Part shown: positions 7,176 to 15,000 of the stretch, piece after piece | Layout: the number at the start of each line of letters is the position of its first letter | How positions within the stretch are numbered: position 1 is the stretch's first letter | Assembly (NCBI GenBank): GCA_048173955.1 | Contig: DBEYOB010000149.1 | Location: forward strand, 1 to 61,707 | DNA length: 61,707 nucleotides | Source: CAZUFB01 sp048173955 | GTDB taxonomy: Bacteria; Actinomycetota; Coriobacteriia; Coriobacteriales; UMGS124 | Direction: 5' to 3' | Made by a program: the position numbers and the translations under genes | The notes under the pieces: model-generated | Told to the model about the DNA's origin: nothing | Seen by the model: only the letters and a program-made list of their open reading frames with translations | Database searches by the model: none

Positions 7176-9350
7176 ATGGACACCCTGCGCATCGATGGCT
7201 TTGCGGACTGGCGCTACGTCAACAGCGTGCGTGTGACGCCCGACGCGAAGCGGCTCGTGTATTCGGTCATCACGGTCGACATGCAGAACAACCGCTACGG
7301 CAACGACCTGTGGACTATGGACCTCGCCACCCGCGGGCAGCGCCGCCTGACCTCCTCGGGCAAGGAGGGCCGCTTCGACTTCATGGACGACGGCAGCGTG
7401 CTGTTCGCGTCGCGCCGCGCCGTCGCGGACGCGCCCGGTTCTGCGGGTTCCGCCGGGTCCGCGAACGCGCCCGAGCCGGGCTGCTCCCAGGCCGAGCTCG
7501 TCGCCGCGGTGATGGAGAAGCCGGCCGACAAGCTCGCCGAGGATCGCTCGAAGGGGTGCGACCTCTACCGCATCGCCCTCGACGGCGGCGAGGCCGTGCC
7601 GTACCTGCACATCCCGCTGACCGTCGCCGACTGGAAGCAGCTGCCCGACGGCAAGCTGCTCGTCCGTGCCCGCGAGCTGTCCGACGCGGCGTCCCCGTAC
7701 GCCCCGCTCGAGGACATCCCCTTCTGGGAGAACGGCAACACCTACACCGCCGGCCTGCGCTGGGGCCTCTACATCGCCGAGCCCGGCGAGCCCAAGGCGG
7801 ACGGGTCGGCGCCCGAGGCGCTGCTGCGCCGCCTGACCGCCGACGGGGAGAGCGTCGACCTCTACGCCCTGTCGTCCGACCGCACCCGCGCCTACGTGGC
7901 GTCGAGCACCTACCATGGCAGGATGCCCCTCACCAACCGCGTGGGCGCCATCGACCTGGCGACCGGCGAGCGCGCCGCCATGGGGCCCGAGGACATGTCC
8001 TTCAAGGTGCTCGAGCTGCTCGATGACGACACGATCATGCTGCTCGGCACCGACATGCGGACCTACGGCATCAACGAGGACCCGCAGGTGTTCCTCATGG
8101 GGACCGACGGCGCGGGCTATCGCCGCGTCTCGCCGGAGGGCTTCAACATCGACCTCTACAACCACATCGTGTCCGACGCGCGGCAGGGCGGCGGGCAGGC
8201 GGGGCTGGCGGTCGGCGGCGCGCTGTGCGTCGCCCACGCCGACGGCGACGCGTCGCACCTCTCGCGCCTGACCGCGCAGGGCGCCAAGACCCTGCTCGTC
8301 GGCGGCGAAGGCTCGATCGACAGCTTCGACACGCTCGACGGCCTCACGCTCTACTACGTCGCGATGCGCCCCAACCTGCTGCCCGAGCTGTACCGCTGCA
8401 CGGTCGGCGCCGACGGGGAGGCGGCCGGACCCGAGGAGCGGCTCACCGACTTCTCCGCCGCGCTGCCGGCCGGTGCGGTGACCGAGCCCGAGTCGTTCGA
8501 GTTCGAGAGCAACGGCGCCGTGCTCACCGGCTACGTCGTGAAGCCGGCGGGCTACGAGCCGGGCGGGAGCTATCCCGGCGTCCTGTGGGTGCACGGCGGG
8601 CCCAAGTGCGTCATGGGCAACGTGCTCTCGCACGAGATTCAATGGCTCAGCAACCTGGGCTACTTCGTGTTCTACACGAACCCTCACGGGTCGGGCGGTC
8701 ACGGCATCGAGTACGCCGCGAGCATCTTCGGCGGTTACGGCGGCATGGACTTCGACGACCTCATGGCCTTCACCGACGAGGTGCTCAAGCGTTATCCCGA
8801 TGTCGACGGCGACCGTCTTGCCGAGATGGGCGGTAGCTACGGCGGCTTCATGACCAACTGGGTCATCGGCCACACCGACCGCTTCGCCTGCTGTGTGTCG
8901 CAGCGCTCCATCAGCAACTGGGTGAGCATGTTCGGCGTCGCCGACATCGGCTACTACTTCGCCGACGACCAGACGCGCGGCTGGCCCTGGGGCGAGGCCG
9001 ACGGCGTGCCCAACGTCGCCGCCATGTGGGACCAGTCGCCGCTTAAGTACGCCGACCAGGTGAAGACCCCCACGCTGTTCCTGCACTCCGACGCCGACTA
9101 CCGCTGCCCGCTCGAGCAGGGCATGCAGATGTTCACGGCGCTGCAGCTCCACGGCGTGCCGACCCGTCTGACGGTGTTCAAGGGCGAGAACCACGAGCTG
9201 AGCCGCAGCGGCAAGCCCCAGGCGCGCATCCGCCGCCTGGCCGAGATCGCCGACTGGTGCGCCCGCTGGCTCAAGGGCGAAGAGGGGGGAGAGCCGACCC
9301 TGCACGAGGGTGCGCCGGCGGCCGGGACGGCCTGCTGCGACGGCGAGTAA
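7176..9350 (+). CDS. S9 family prolyl oligopeptidase-like peptidase
   Basis: A 724-residue protein. The N-terminal 400 or so residues look like a beta-propeller (repeated short beta segments such as MDLATRGQRRLT and IDLATGERAAM). The C-terminal 260 are an alpha/beta hydrolase. The triad is visible: Ser554 in GGSYGGF, Asp641 in HSDADYRCP and His673 in GENHELSR, and HGGPKC provides the oxyanion region. This is the acylaminoacyl-peptidase (S9C) layout, cytoplasmic because no signal peptide is present. A short Gly/Ser/Ala-rich insert lies near residues 86-100. The ATG at 7176 is chosen because AGGAGG ends 9 bases upstream. The LysR gene starts 6 bases after its stop, suggesting a shared transcript. 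Confidence 0.92.
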   Translation: MDTLRIDGFADWRYVNSVRVTPDAKRLVYSVITVDMQNNRYGNDLWTMDLATRGQRRLTSSGKEGRFDFMDDGSVLFASRRAVADAPGSAGSAGSANAPEPGCSQAELVAAVMEKPADKLAEDRSKGCDLYRIALDGGEAVPYLHIPLTVADWKQLPDGKLLVRARELSDAASPYAPLEDIPFWENGNTYTAGLRWGLYIAEPGEPKADGSAPEALLRRLTADGESVDLYALSSDRTRAYVASSTYHGRMPLTNRVGAIDLATGERAAMGPEDMSFKVLELLDDDTIMLLGTDMRTYGINEDPQVFLMGTDGAGYRRVSPEGFNIDLYNHIVSDARQGGGQAGLAVGGALCVAHADGDASHLSRLTAQGAKTLLVGGEGSIDSFDTLDGLTLYYVAMRPNLLPELYRCTVGADGEAAGPEERLTDFSAALPAGAVTEPESFEFESNGAVLTGYVVKPAGYEPGGSYPGVLWVHGGPKCVMGNVLSHEIQWLSNLGYFVFYTNPHGSGGHGIEYAASIFGGYGGMDFDDLMAFTDEVLKRYPDVDGDRLAEMGGSYGGFMTNWVIGHTDRFACCVSQRSISNWVSMFGVADIGYYFADDQTRGWPWGEADGVPNVAAMWDQSPLKYADQVKTPTLFLHSDADYRCPLEQGMQMFTALQLHGVPTRLTVFKGENHELSRSGKPQARIRRLAEIADWCARWLKGEEGGEPTLHEGAPAAGTACCDGE

Positions 9351-9355
9351 CGCGC

Positions 9356-10270
9356 ATGAACAGCGAACAGCTGCGCTACTTCGAGCTCGCCTATCGGGAG
9401 CGCAATTTCTCGGCCGCGGCGCGCCTGGTCCCCTGCTCGCCGCAGGGCATGGCCAAGTCGATCCATGCGCTCGAGAAGGAGCTCGGCGTCCCGCTGTTCG
9501 ACACCGACGAGGAGACCGGCCTGCCGACGCCGACCGACTACGCCCACGAGCTCTTCGAGTTCGCGGCGGTCTACGACAGCAACCTGCGCCTGCTGCGGGA
9601 GTCGTTCGCGCGCATCCGGGGCTCCGAGCGCGCCCAGATCCGCCTTGCCTGCTCCCTGGGTGTGATCGGCGCGCTCGGCCCCGAGTTCCTCGCGGGGTTC
9701 GCCGAGCGCCATCCCAACATCGAGCTGACCTACTGGGAGGCGGCCGACGCCCAGTGCGAGCGGGCCCTCCTGGAGGGCGAGCGCGATCTGGGCCTGGTCG
9801 TCGGCCCCTATGCCCCGGGCATGACCGTGCGCGAGCTCTACCGCTGCCCCATGTACTTCTGGGTCCACGTCGACGACCCGCTGGCGTCGAAGGACAGCCT
9901 GACGATCGAGGACCTCGCCGGGCGCGACATCGCGATACCGGGCGAGGGCTTCAGGTGCTGCGAGCGCCTGCGCCGCGACAGCGCGGCCGCCTCGGTCAGG
10001 CTTGGGCGCATCTTCGAGATGAGCGAGATCTTCCAGCTCTACGAGTTCGCCGCCGGCGGGCGGGGCCTCGGCTTCACCGTGCGCCACCTCGTGAGCCTGC
10101 CGACGTTCTCGCGCCTCGAGACGGTCGTGGCGGTGCCCATGGCCAACGTCGACTGGCGCTTCGGCGTCGAGCGGCTCGCGACGCACGCGCTGGGGGAGGC
10201 GGAGCGGGCCTTCTGGGACTGGTGCGTCCGCTACGCGCGCCGCTTGCCGAGCGATCCGCTCGACGGGTGA
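9356..10270 (+). CDS. LysR-type transcriptional regulator
   Basis: A 304-residue protein with an N-terminal winged helix-turn-helix (LRYFELAYRERNFSAAAR, then CSPQGMAKSIHALEKELGVPLF) and a periplasmic-binding-protein-like effector domain from about residue 90. It is encoded 6 bases after the S9 peptidase and 197 bp before the Tat flavoprotein on the same strand, which it probably regulates, since regulator/reductase pairing recurs throughout this window (inference). The helix-turn-helix lacks the common TQPA.S core (CSPQGMAKS instead), a moderate divergence. The ATG lies within the short gap with no strong ribosome-binding site, so translation may depend on coupling. Confidence 0.9.
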   Translation: MNSEQLRYFELAYRERNFSAAARLVPCSPQGMAKSIHALEKELGVPLFDTDEETGLPTPTDYAHELFEFAAVYDSNLRLLRESFARIRGSERAQIRLACSLGVIGALGPEFLAGFAERHPNIELTYWEAADAQCERALLEGERDLGLVVGPYAPGMTVRELYRCPMYFWVHVDDPLASKDSLTIEDLAGRDIAIPGEGFRCCERLRRDSAAASVRLGRIFEMSEIFQLYEFAAGGRGLGFTVRHLVSLPTFSRLETVVAVPMANVDWRFGVERLATHALGEAERAFWDWCVRYARRLPSDPLDG

Positions 10271-10322
10271 CCGCGTCCGGCACGGACGCTTGAAATCCCT
10301 GCTCAAGGCGGTCTGAGACGTT

Positions 10323-10354
10323 TGGTTCACGTCCGGCGCCAGGGCTGGTTCACG
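10323..10354. promoter_or_regulatory. direct repeat TGGTTCACG, possible operator upstream of flavoprotein
   Basis: The 9-mer TGGTTCACG occurs at 10323-10331 and 10346-10354, 23 bp apart (about two helical turns), in the 197-bp gap before the flavoprotein gene at 10468. A TACAGT box at 10386-10391 could be the -10 element just downstream. The position suits an activator site for the adjacent LysR protein, but the repeat is not the classic T-N11-A dyad. Confidence 0.35.
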
Positions 10355-10467
10355 GTTGGTTGATGTGCGGCGGAATCCGGGCGTGCTACAGTAGGACTGT
10401 CTGTGGCGCAGGGGCGCCACGGCATGCACCGCCTGTTGTTGTCGCACTGCGATGAAAGGGGACGCAC

Positions 10468-12120
10468 ATGAACGACATCACCCGCCGCACCCTCCTCAAG
10501 AGCGCCGCTCTCGGCAGCGCCGCCGTGGCCGCCCTGGGCGCGACCGCCGCGCTCGCCGACGAGGCTCCCGCGGCCGAGGACGATGCGCTTGCCGGAAAGC
10601 ACACCTGGGAGGTCAAGCCCGACCCCATTCCCGCCGACCAGATCGTCGAGACGATCGACACCGAGGTCCTCGTCATCGGCGGCGGCTACTCGGGCACCTG
10701 CTGCGCCTGCAACGCCGCCCAGAACGGCGCCAAGGTCATCCTCGTCGAGAAGGACGACAAGCTCTACGGCAACGGCGTCGGCGGCACGGGCGCCGTGGGC
10801 TCGCGTGCCCTCGACGAGGCCGGCGTCGTCATCGACAAGCCGCTCGAGATGGAGCGCTGGGTCGCCACCTGCGGCAACCGCTGCCGCGAGTCGCTCGTCG
10901 GCAAGTGGTTCCGCGAGTCCGAGCGCTGCATGAACTGGCTGCTCGACATGGCCGAGCAGCACGAGATGGGCGTCATGGTGACGGTCGGCTCGCGCTCGGT
11001 CGTGCACCCCGAGGCCGACTGCTACCACATGCTCTTCGGCGGCCCCATCTTCGAGGAGCACACCGTCGCCGACGGCATCGAGTACATGTTCATGGAAGAG
11101 GCCCAGGCCGCCGGCGCCGAGTTCGTGTTCGAGATGCCCGCCGTGCAGCTCGTGCAGGACGAGTCCGGTGCCGTGACGGGCGCCATCTGCCAGAACGCCG
11201 ACGGCGAGTACGTGCAGTACAACGCGAGCAAGGGCGTCGTCCTGGCCACCGGCGACGTGAGCTACAACGACGAGTACCTCGAGGTCTACGCCCCCATCGC
11301 CTTCAAGGTCATGATGCGCCTCTGCGGCGACCTGGGCAACACCGGCGACGGCCACAACATGGCCGCCTGGGCGGGCGCCGCGTTCCAGGACGCCCCGTGG
11401 CCCACGATGATGCACCCGCAGGCGGCCGCCTCCTACCACGGCCCGTTCCTGTTCCTCAACCCCGACGGCAAGCGCTTCATGAACGAGGCCACCTGGGTTC
11501 AGGGCAAGTGCGTGGGTGTCATGGTCAACGGCGGCTACGACCACGCGTGGTCGATCTTCGACGCCAACTTCGAGGCCGACAACACCGACAGCCTCCAGTA
11601 CGGCGGCGGCATGTTCTGGGACAGCTTCCGCGCCGTGGGCAGCACCTACGCCGACGCGTCGGCCTCCCACGCCGAGAGCGTCAAGAACGGCGTCGAGAAC
11701 AACCCCGACAACTACAAGATGGGTGAGACCCTCGAGGACCTCATCGCCCAGCTCGACATGCCGGCCGACGTGGCCCTGGCGTCGATCGAGCGCTACAACG
11801 CGATGTGCGAGGCGGGCGAGGACACCGACTTCTTCAAGGAGTCGCACTACCTCTACCCGATCAAGGAAGGCCCCTTCTACGCCTGCAAGGTGGGCCCGGG
11901 CCTGCTCGGCGTCTGCGGCGGCGTGCACATCTCCGACAACTTCGAGGTCCTGACCGCCGACAACACGCCCATCCCCGGCCTGTACGCGATCGGCAACTGC
12001 GCGGGCGACATCTACGCCTACGACTACCCGATCAACATCCAGGGCAACTCCCACGGCCGCTGCCTGGTCGAGGGCAAGTGCCTCGGCGAGCAGCTCGCCG
12101 GCGTGTACCAGGAGATCTAG
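10468..12120 (+). CDS. Tat-exported FAD-dependent reductase (fumarate reductase flavoprotein superfamily)
   Basis: A 550-residue protein with a Tat leader (TRRTLLKSAALG) and a cleavage-like ALADEA near residue 30. The FAD dinucleotide fold starts with VLVIGGGYSGTCCA near residue 70, and the C-terminal FAD segment is IPGLYAIGNCAGDIYAYDY. No FMN or haem domain is present, so electrons must come from a separate partner. DGKRFMNEATW corresponds to the 'EG.RF.NE' loop, but the HHTMGG and GGNRLGGNA motifs of true fumarate reductases read LLGVCGGVHIS and IQGNSHGRCLV, so the substrate is probably not a C4 dicarboxylate. GAAAGGGG precedes the ATG. It follows a LysR gene that may induce it. Confidence 0.85.
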   Translation: MNDITRRTLLKSAALGSAAVAALGATAALADEAPAAEDDALAGKHTWEVKPDPIPADQIVETIDTEVLVIGGGYSGTCCACNAAQNGAKVILVEKDDKLYGNGVGGTGAVGSRALDEAGVVIDKPLEMERWVATCGNRCRESLVGKWFRESERCMNWLLDMAEQHEMGVMVTVGSRSVVHPEADCYHMLFGGPIFEEHTVADGIEYMFMEEAQAAGAEFVFEMPAVQLVQDESGAVTGAICQNADGEYVQYNASKGVVLATGDVSYNDEYLEVYAPIAFKVMMRLCGDLGNTGDGHNMAAWAGAAFQDAPWPTMMHPQAAASYHGPFLFLNPDGKRFMNEATWVQGKCVGVMVNGGYDHAWSIFDANFEADNTDSLQYGGGMFWDSFRAVGSTYADASASHAESVKNGVENNPDNYKMGETLEDLIAQLDMPADVALASIERYNAMCEAGEDTDFFKESHYLYPIKEGPFYACKVGPGLLGVCGGVHISDNFEVLTADNTPIPGLYAIGNCAGDIYAYDYPINIQGNSHGRCLVEGKCLGEQLAGVYQEI

Positions 12121-12306
12121 GCGCAAGGAGAGCGGCCGGGCGCATGAAGGTCAGCCGGGTGTAAGAAGGCTGGCCGGGCACAGGATGGCCAGCCGTCTGA
12201 AAGCCGGCCGTTCGCAAGCTGGCCCGAAAACTGGTTGGCCGGTCGGAGCGGTTGGGGCGGTGCCGAGATAGCGGCTCCGCAACACCGTGGCCTCACACGG
12301 CTCCAG

Positions 12307-12336
12307 GGGGAGGATCGCTGTCGAGCGGTCCTCCCC
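12307..12336 (+). terminator. strong stem-loop after flavoprotein gene
   Basis: A 13-bp stem (GGGGAGGATCGCT paired with AGCGGTCCTCCCC, one G-T wobble) with a GTCG tetraloop lies 187 bp after the flavoprotein stop. No T-run follows, so it may be an RNA-processing or pausing hairpin, not a classical terminator. A smaller dyad (GGCTGGCC/GGCCAGCC) is at 12168-12194. The rest of 12121-12510 is GC-rich, with the 16-mer GGTGGCGCGTACGGGG occurring near 12368 and again near 12427. No gene is seen there. Confidence 0.5.
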
Positions 12337-12510
12337 TCGTGCTTGCGGGCGACGCGCACGGTCTGCGGGTGGCGCGTACGGGGGCGTTACGCACGGGGAT
12401 AAGGTGTGCGAGGGCGGCGTGCATGGGGTGGCGCGTACGGGGGGGGCGGTGCGCAGTTGGGGTATCCTTGCGGGTGCGCAACCGGTGGGAAGAGACGAAA
12501 GGGGCGTCCG

Positions 12511-13133
12511 ATGGCGGAACATGAAGGCAATGCGCGTGCTGAGGGCCGGGCGCCGGAATCGGATGCGGCCGCGTCCGCGGATGCCGTGCATGCCGACGCC
12601 GTGCGTACGGACGCCGCGTGCGCAGGTGCCGCGTGCACGGACGCCGCGTGCACGGACGTTGAGGTGTTGTTCGCCCACCTCGAAGAGCTGGTCGTCCTGC
12701 TCCCCGAGATGCAGGAGCTGGGCGAGCGCCTGGCGAGGGCCCGCGCGGCCGAGGCAGTTCTTGCGCGCGCCCACGAGCTCGATGTGCGCGAGCTCATGCT
12801 GACCGAGGAGGATGCCCATCTCGCTGCCGAGCGGGAAGCCCTGCACGCTGCGCAGACCGCAGGAGACGAGGGCGAGATCGACCGGCACCAGCGCAACATG
12901 CTCTACTACGGGCAACGCCGCGGCCTGCGGGTCGGCCCGGTCGAAAACGGCAGGGCGGCGCTCGAAAAGGCGCTGAAGGCCGGGGGTTTGCGACGGTCGA
13001 GGACGCCCGGGCGGCGTCGATGCCCGCTGCCGAGATGGACGCCGCCGAGCGGCGGATCGCTGGCTACCAGGCCGACTACGCCACGACGCTTGCGGCCTGC
13101 CGGGAGGCGGAGGGCGCGGAGGCGTCCGAGTAG
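12511..13133 (+). pseudogene. hypothetical coiled-coil protein, interrupted by a single-base frameshift
   Basis: The ATG at 12511 follows GAAAGGGG. The first 157 or so codons give an Ala/Asp-rich repetitive N-terminus (units like DAACTD) and then a helical, coiled-coil-like stretch (ELGERLARARAAEAVLARAH). At the five-G run 12982-12986 the frame continues into an Arg/Pro-rich sequence that does not resemble protein. The -1 frame instead gives a sensible helical tail (FATVEDARAASMPAAEMDAA, ending EGAEASE) that stops at 13133. One extra G would restore a protein of about 207 residues. It may be a real frameshift, a homopolymer sequencing error, or slippage. I do not recognise the family; some features recall small YlbF-like helical proteins, but weakly. 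Confidence 0.55.
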
Positions 13134-13378
13134 CGGGCGGGCGCGGCCGCCTGCGCCCGGGCCGCCTGCACCCGAAAAGTGCCCGATGCGTGCAGATGTC
13201 TGTCGAGTGAACGATGCGGCTTCGACTGCCTTGCTCAAAAGTTGCATAATCGTAAAATGTAATTACGTAATCGAGATGTTGGCATTCAAACACCCGCACC
13301 GCTAACTCAATAGGGCCGATTTCCATCATTCACTCGACCAAGACTTGCACGCATTGGGCGATATTCAGGTGTTTGATA
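13134..13378. repeat. inverted-repeat element family A, copy 1
   Basis: A 245-bp segment that aligns without gaps to 23562-23806 (constant offset 10428) at about 90 percent identity by hand count. Its core, 13169-13371, has 48-bp imperfect inverted arms (13169-13216 and 13324-13371) sharing GATGCGTGCA and TCGAGTGA blocks. An inner ATTACGTAAT palindrome lies near 13260. It begins at the stop codon of the frameshifted gene. It contains no coding sequence and looks like a MITE-type or REP-type element. Confidence 0.8.
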
Positions 13379-13404
13379 TTCCGGGCGGTTTTTGTGGCTC
13401 GTTT

Positions 13405-13646
13405 GGTCGATTTCTTTGCGAGTGCGTGCTTTTCGAAAAGTGTTGGTCATTTTGCCAACGAGTGTGTGCGGTGGAACGGTGTCTACAGGGCGAACTTGAA
13501 ATGGATGCAGCAGACACACGGCTTCTAGCTGCGGTTTTCTGATTGACGAGATGCGGGCGATCGTGCTGAAGGCATCAACCTGCATGCACTCGTTGGCTTT
13601 TCGACCAGTATTTTTCCAAAAGCACGCACTCGGTGAAAAATCGACC
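13405..13646. repeat. inverted-repeat element family B, copy 1
   Basis: A 242-bp element with 65-bp arms, 13405-13469 and 13582-13646, that are close reverse complements of each other (shared blocks GAGTGCGTGCTTTT and GCCAACGAGTG). The central 112 bp are not conserved with copy 2 at 40331-40561 except weakly. It sits 26 bp after the family A element, making a cluster of two unrelated hairpin elements between the frameshifted gene and the convergent LysR gene. Confidence 0.8.
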
Positions 13647-13654
13647 GCCCGCGC

Positions 13655-13780
13655 GCTCGCCAACGCCGCCCGCCCGCGTGCCCGCCCGCGTGCTCACCAA
13701 CGCCGCCCGCGTGCCCGCCCGTCCCCGCGCTCGCCACCCCTTCGCCCGCCACCCCGCCGCCTGCCCCGCCTACCCTCGCG
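13655..13780. repeat. C-rich low-complexity tract with short direct repeats
   Basis: The stretch between the family B element and the LysR stop is almost entirely C and G on this strand, with CAACGCCGCCCGC repeated near 13661 and 13697 and many GCCCGC units. No gene is visible. Confidence 0.55.
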
Positions 13781-14701
13781 CTATCCCTTGTTCCGGTGCC
13801 GTTCGACGATGTCGCGGGCCTCGCGAATGGTTTCCAGCACCGCGTGCAGCCGCTCTTCGTCGTCGGCACGGTAGATGCAGTCGATGACGAAACGCGCGTC
13901 GTCATCGACGATGGGAACGATGGAGATGCCGGCGTTGCCCTCGAGCAGCTTGTTGCGGTGCAGGTTGCGCTGCTGGATGAACACGCCTCCGTTGGGCTGC
14001 GTGGTCGAGTAGACGGCGGGGCCGCCCAGCACCGGTCGTTTTTTGGGCGTGAACCCGTGGTTGCGGCACGCCCGTTCGATGCACGCCCAGCCCGAGCTCG
14101 AATAATCGTCGATGCATTGGATGAACGTCATGTCGCGGAGGTCTTCGAGGCGGAGGCCGTCGCGGCTGGCGAGGGGGTTGTCGCTGTCGAGGATCGCGAC
14201 GAACTGGCTGCGGGTCAGGTGGAACGACGAAAGGCCCCAGCGCCTCATGTCCTCGTCGTCGATGAACGAGAGCAGGATGTCGATCTGGCCGCTCACCAGA
14301 AGGTTTATCAAAGACGAATCTTCCCGGTGCTCGACGACGATGCTCGGCTGGTCGTCGTTCTTGAGCAGGGCGGTCGTGAGCGCGATGATGCTCGAGACGA
14401 CCTCGTCGTACAGGGTGCCGTCGATGCGAATCGGCTTCTCGCGCGACAGGCGCTCGACCGCCTCGCGGGCGCTGTCGTAGGCCCCGACGATGGCGCACGA
14501 CATCTCGAGTACCGTTTTCCCTGCCTCGGTGAGTCTCAGGCCGCGGTGTTCCCGCGTGAACAGCGGGGCGGAAAACTCCTTCTCGAGCGATGCGATGTGC
14601 TTGCTCAGGGCGGGCTGCGTCAAATTGAGCTGCTCGGCCGCGGTGGTGAAGTTGAGACAGCGGGCCAGCGCGATGAATTCCCGATACTCGCTTACGCCCA
14701 T
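13781..14701 (-). CDS. LysR-type transcriptional regulator
   Basis: A 306-residue protein of standard LysR length. The helix-turn-helix is textbook (FIALARCLNFTTAAEQLNLT, then QPALSKHIASLEKEFSAPLF), followed by the LTEAGKTVLE linker helix and an effector-binding domain (residues about 90-300) that ends in a short basic tail (ERHRNKG). It is divergent from the molybdopterin oxidoreductase gene at 15001 with 299 bp between the two starts. By the usual LysR arrangement it should activate that operon in response to the enzyme's substrate and repress itself (inference). Confidence 0.93.
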   Translation of the reverse strand: MGVSEYREFIALARCLNFTTAAEQLNLTQPALSKHIASLEKEFSAPLFTREHRGLRLTEAGKTVLEMSCAIVGAYDSAREAVERLSREKPIRIDGTLYDEVVSSIIALTTALLKNDDQPSIVVEHREDSSLINLLVSGQIDILLSFIDDEDMRRWGLSSFHLTRSQFVAILDSDNPLASRDGLRLEDLRDMTFIQCIDDYSSSGWACIERACRNHGFTPKKRPVLGGPAVYSTTQPNGGVFIQQRNLHRNKLLEGNAGISIVPIVDDDARFVIDCIYRADDEERLHAVLETIREARDIVERHRNKG

Positions 14702-15000
14702 ATCGCTCTCCCGATCCCCTTGCTCTGCACGACATGCCCCAAGAAAGTCGCGCCTCGATGGTTCAAGTATAGTGGACGTGCGGGGCCGTCGGGAGGGTGT
14801 GCGGTCCTATCGACTGGGAATGGAGTCATGCCGAAACGGCATAGCAGATCGGTTGCGTTTCAATCGGAATTTCCCTACACCACAGAATTCCTCCATACTC
14901 TTGTCATCCTGGGCACACATGTGGCCGCCTGGATGTACGGACGGACGCACGGTCGCCCAAGATGCCATGTCAGCTGCAGAGAGTTGGAAGGGGAGGAAAT
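14702..15000. promoter_or_regulatory. divergent promoter region of LysR gene and molybdoenzyme operon
   Basis: A 299-bp region. TATAGT is at 14770-14775, and an AT-rich stretch spans 14850-14910 with TTGTCA near 14900. The molybdoenzyme ATG is preceded by GGGGAGG. I could not fix a single LysR box by eye; ATTCCTCC near 14888 and CCATACTC near 14894 lie in the expected zone upstream of the plus-strand promoter. Confidence 0.4.

Noticed and set aside
12982..12990. Programmed -1 frameshifting in the 12511 gene
   Set aside because: The site is a plain G run without a slippery heptamer of the X-XXY-YYZ type or an obvious downstream pseudoknot; a simple indel is the better explanation.
13134..13646. 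CRISPR array made of the repeats at 13.1-13.7 kb
   Set aside because: The repeats are two different long hairpins, each present once here, not short regularly spaced direct repeats, and no cas genes are near.
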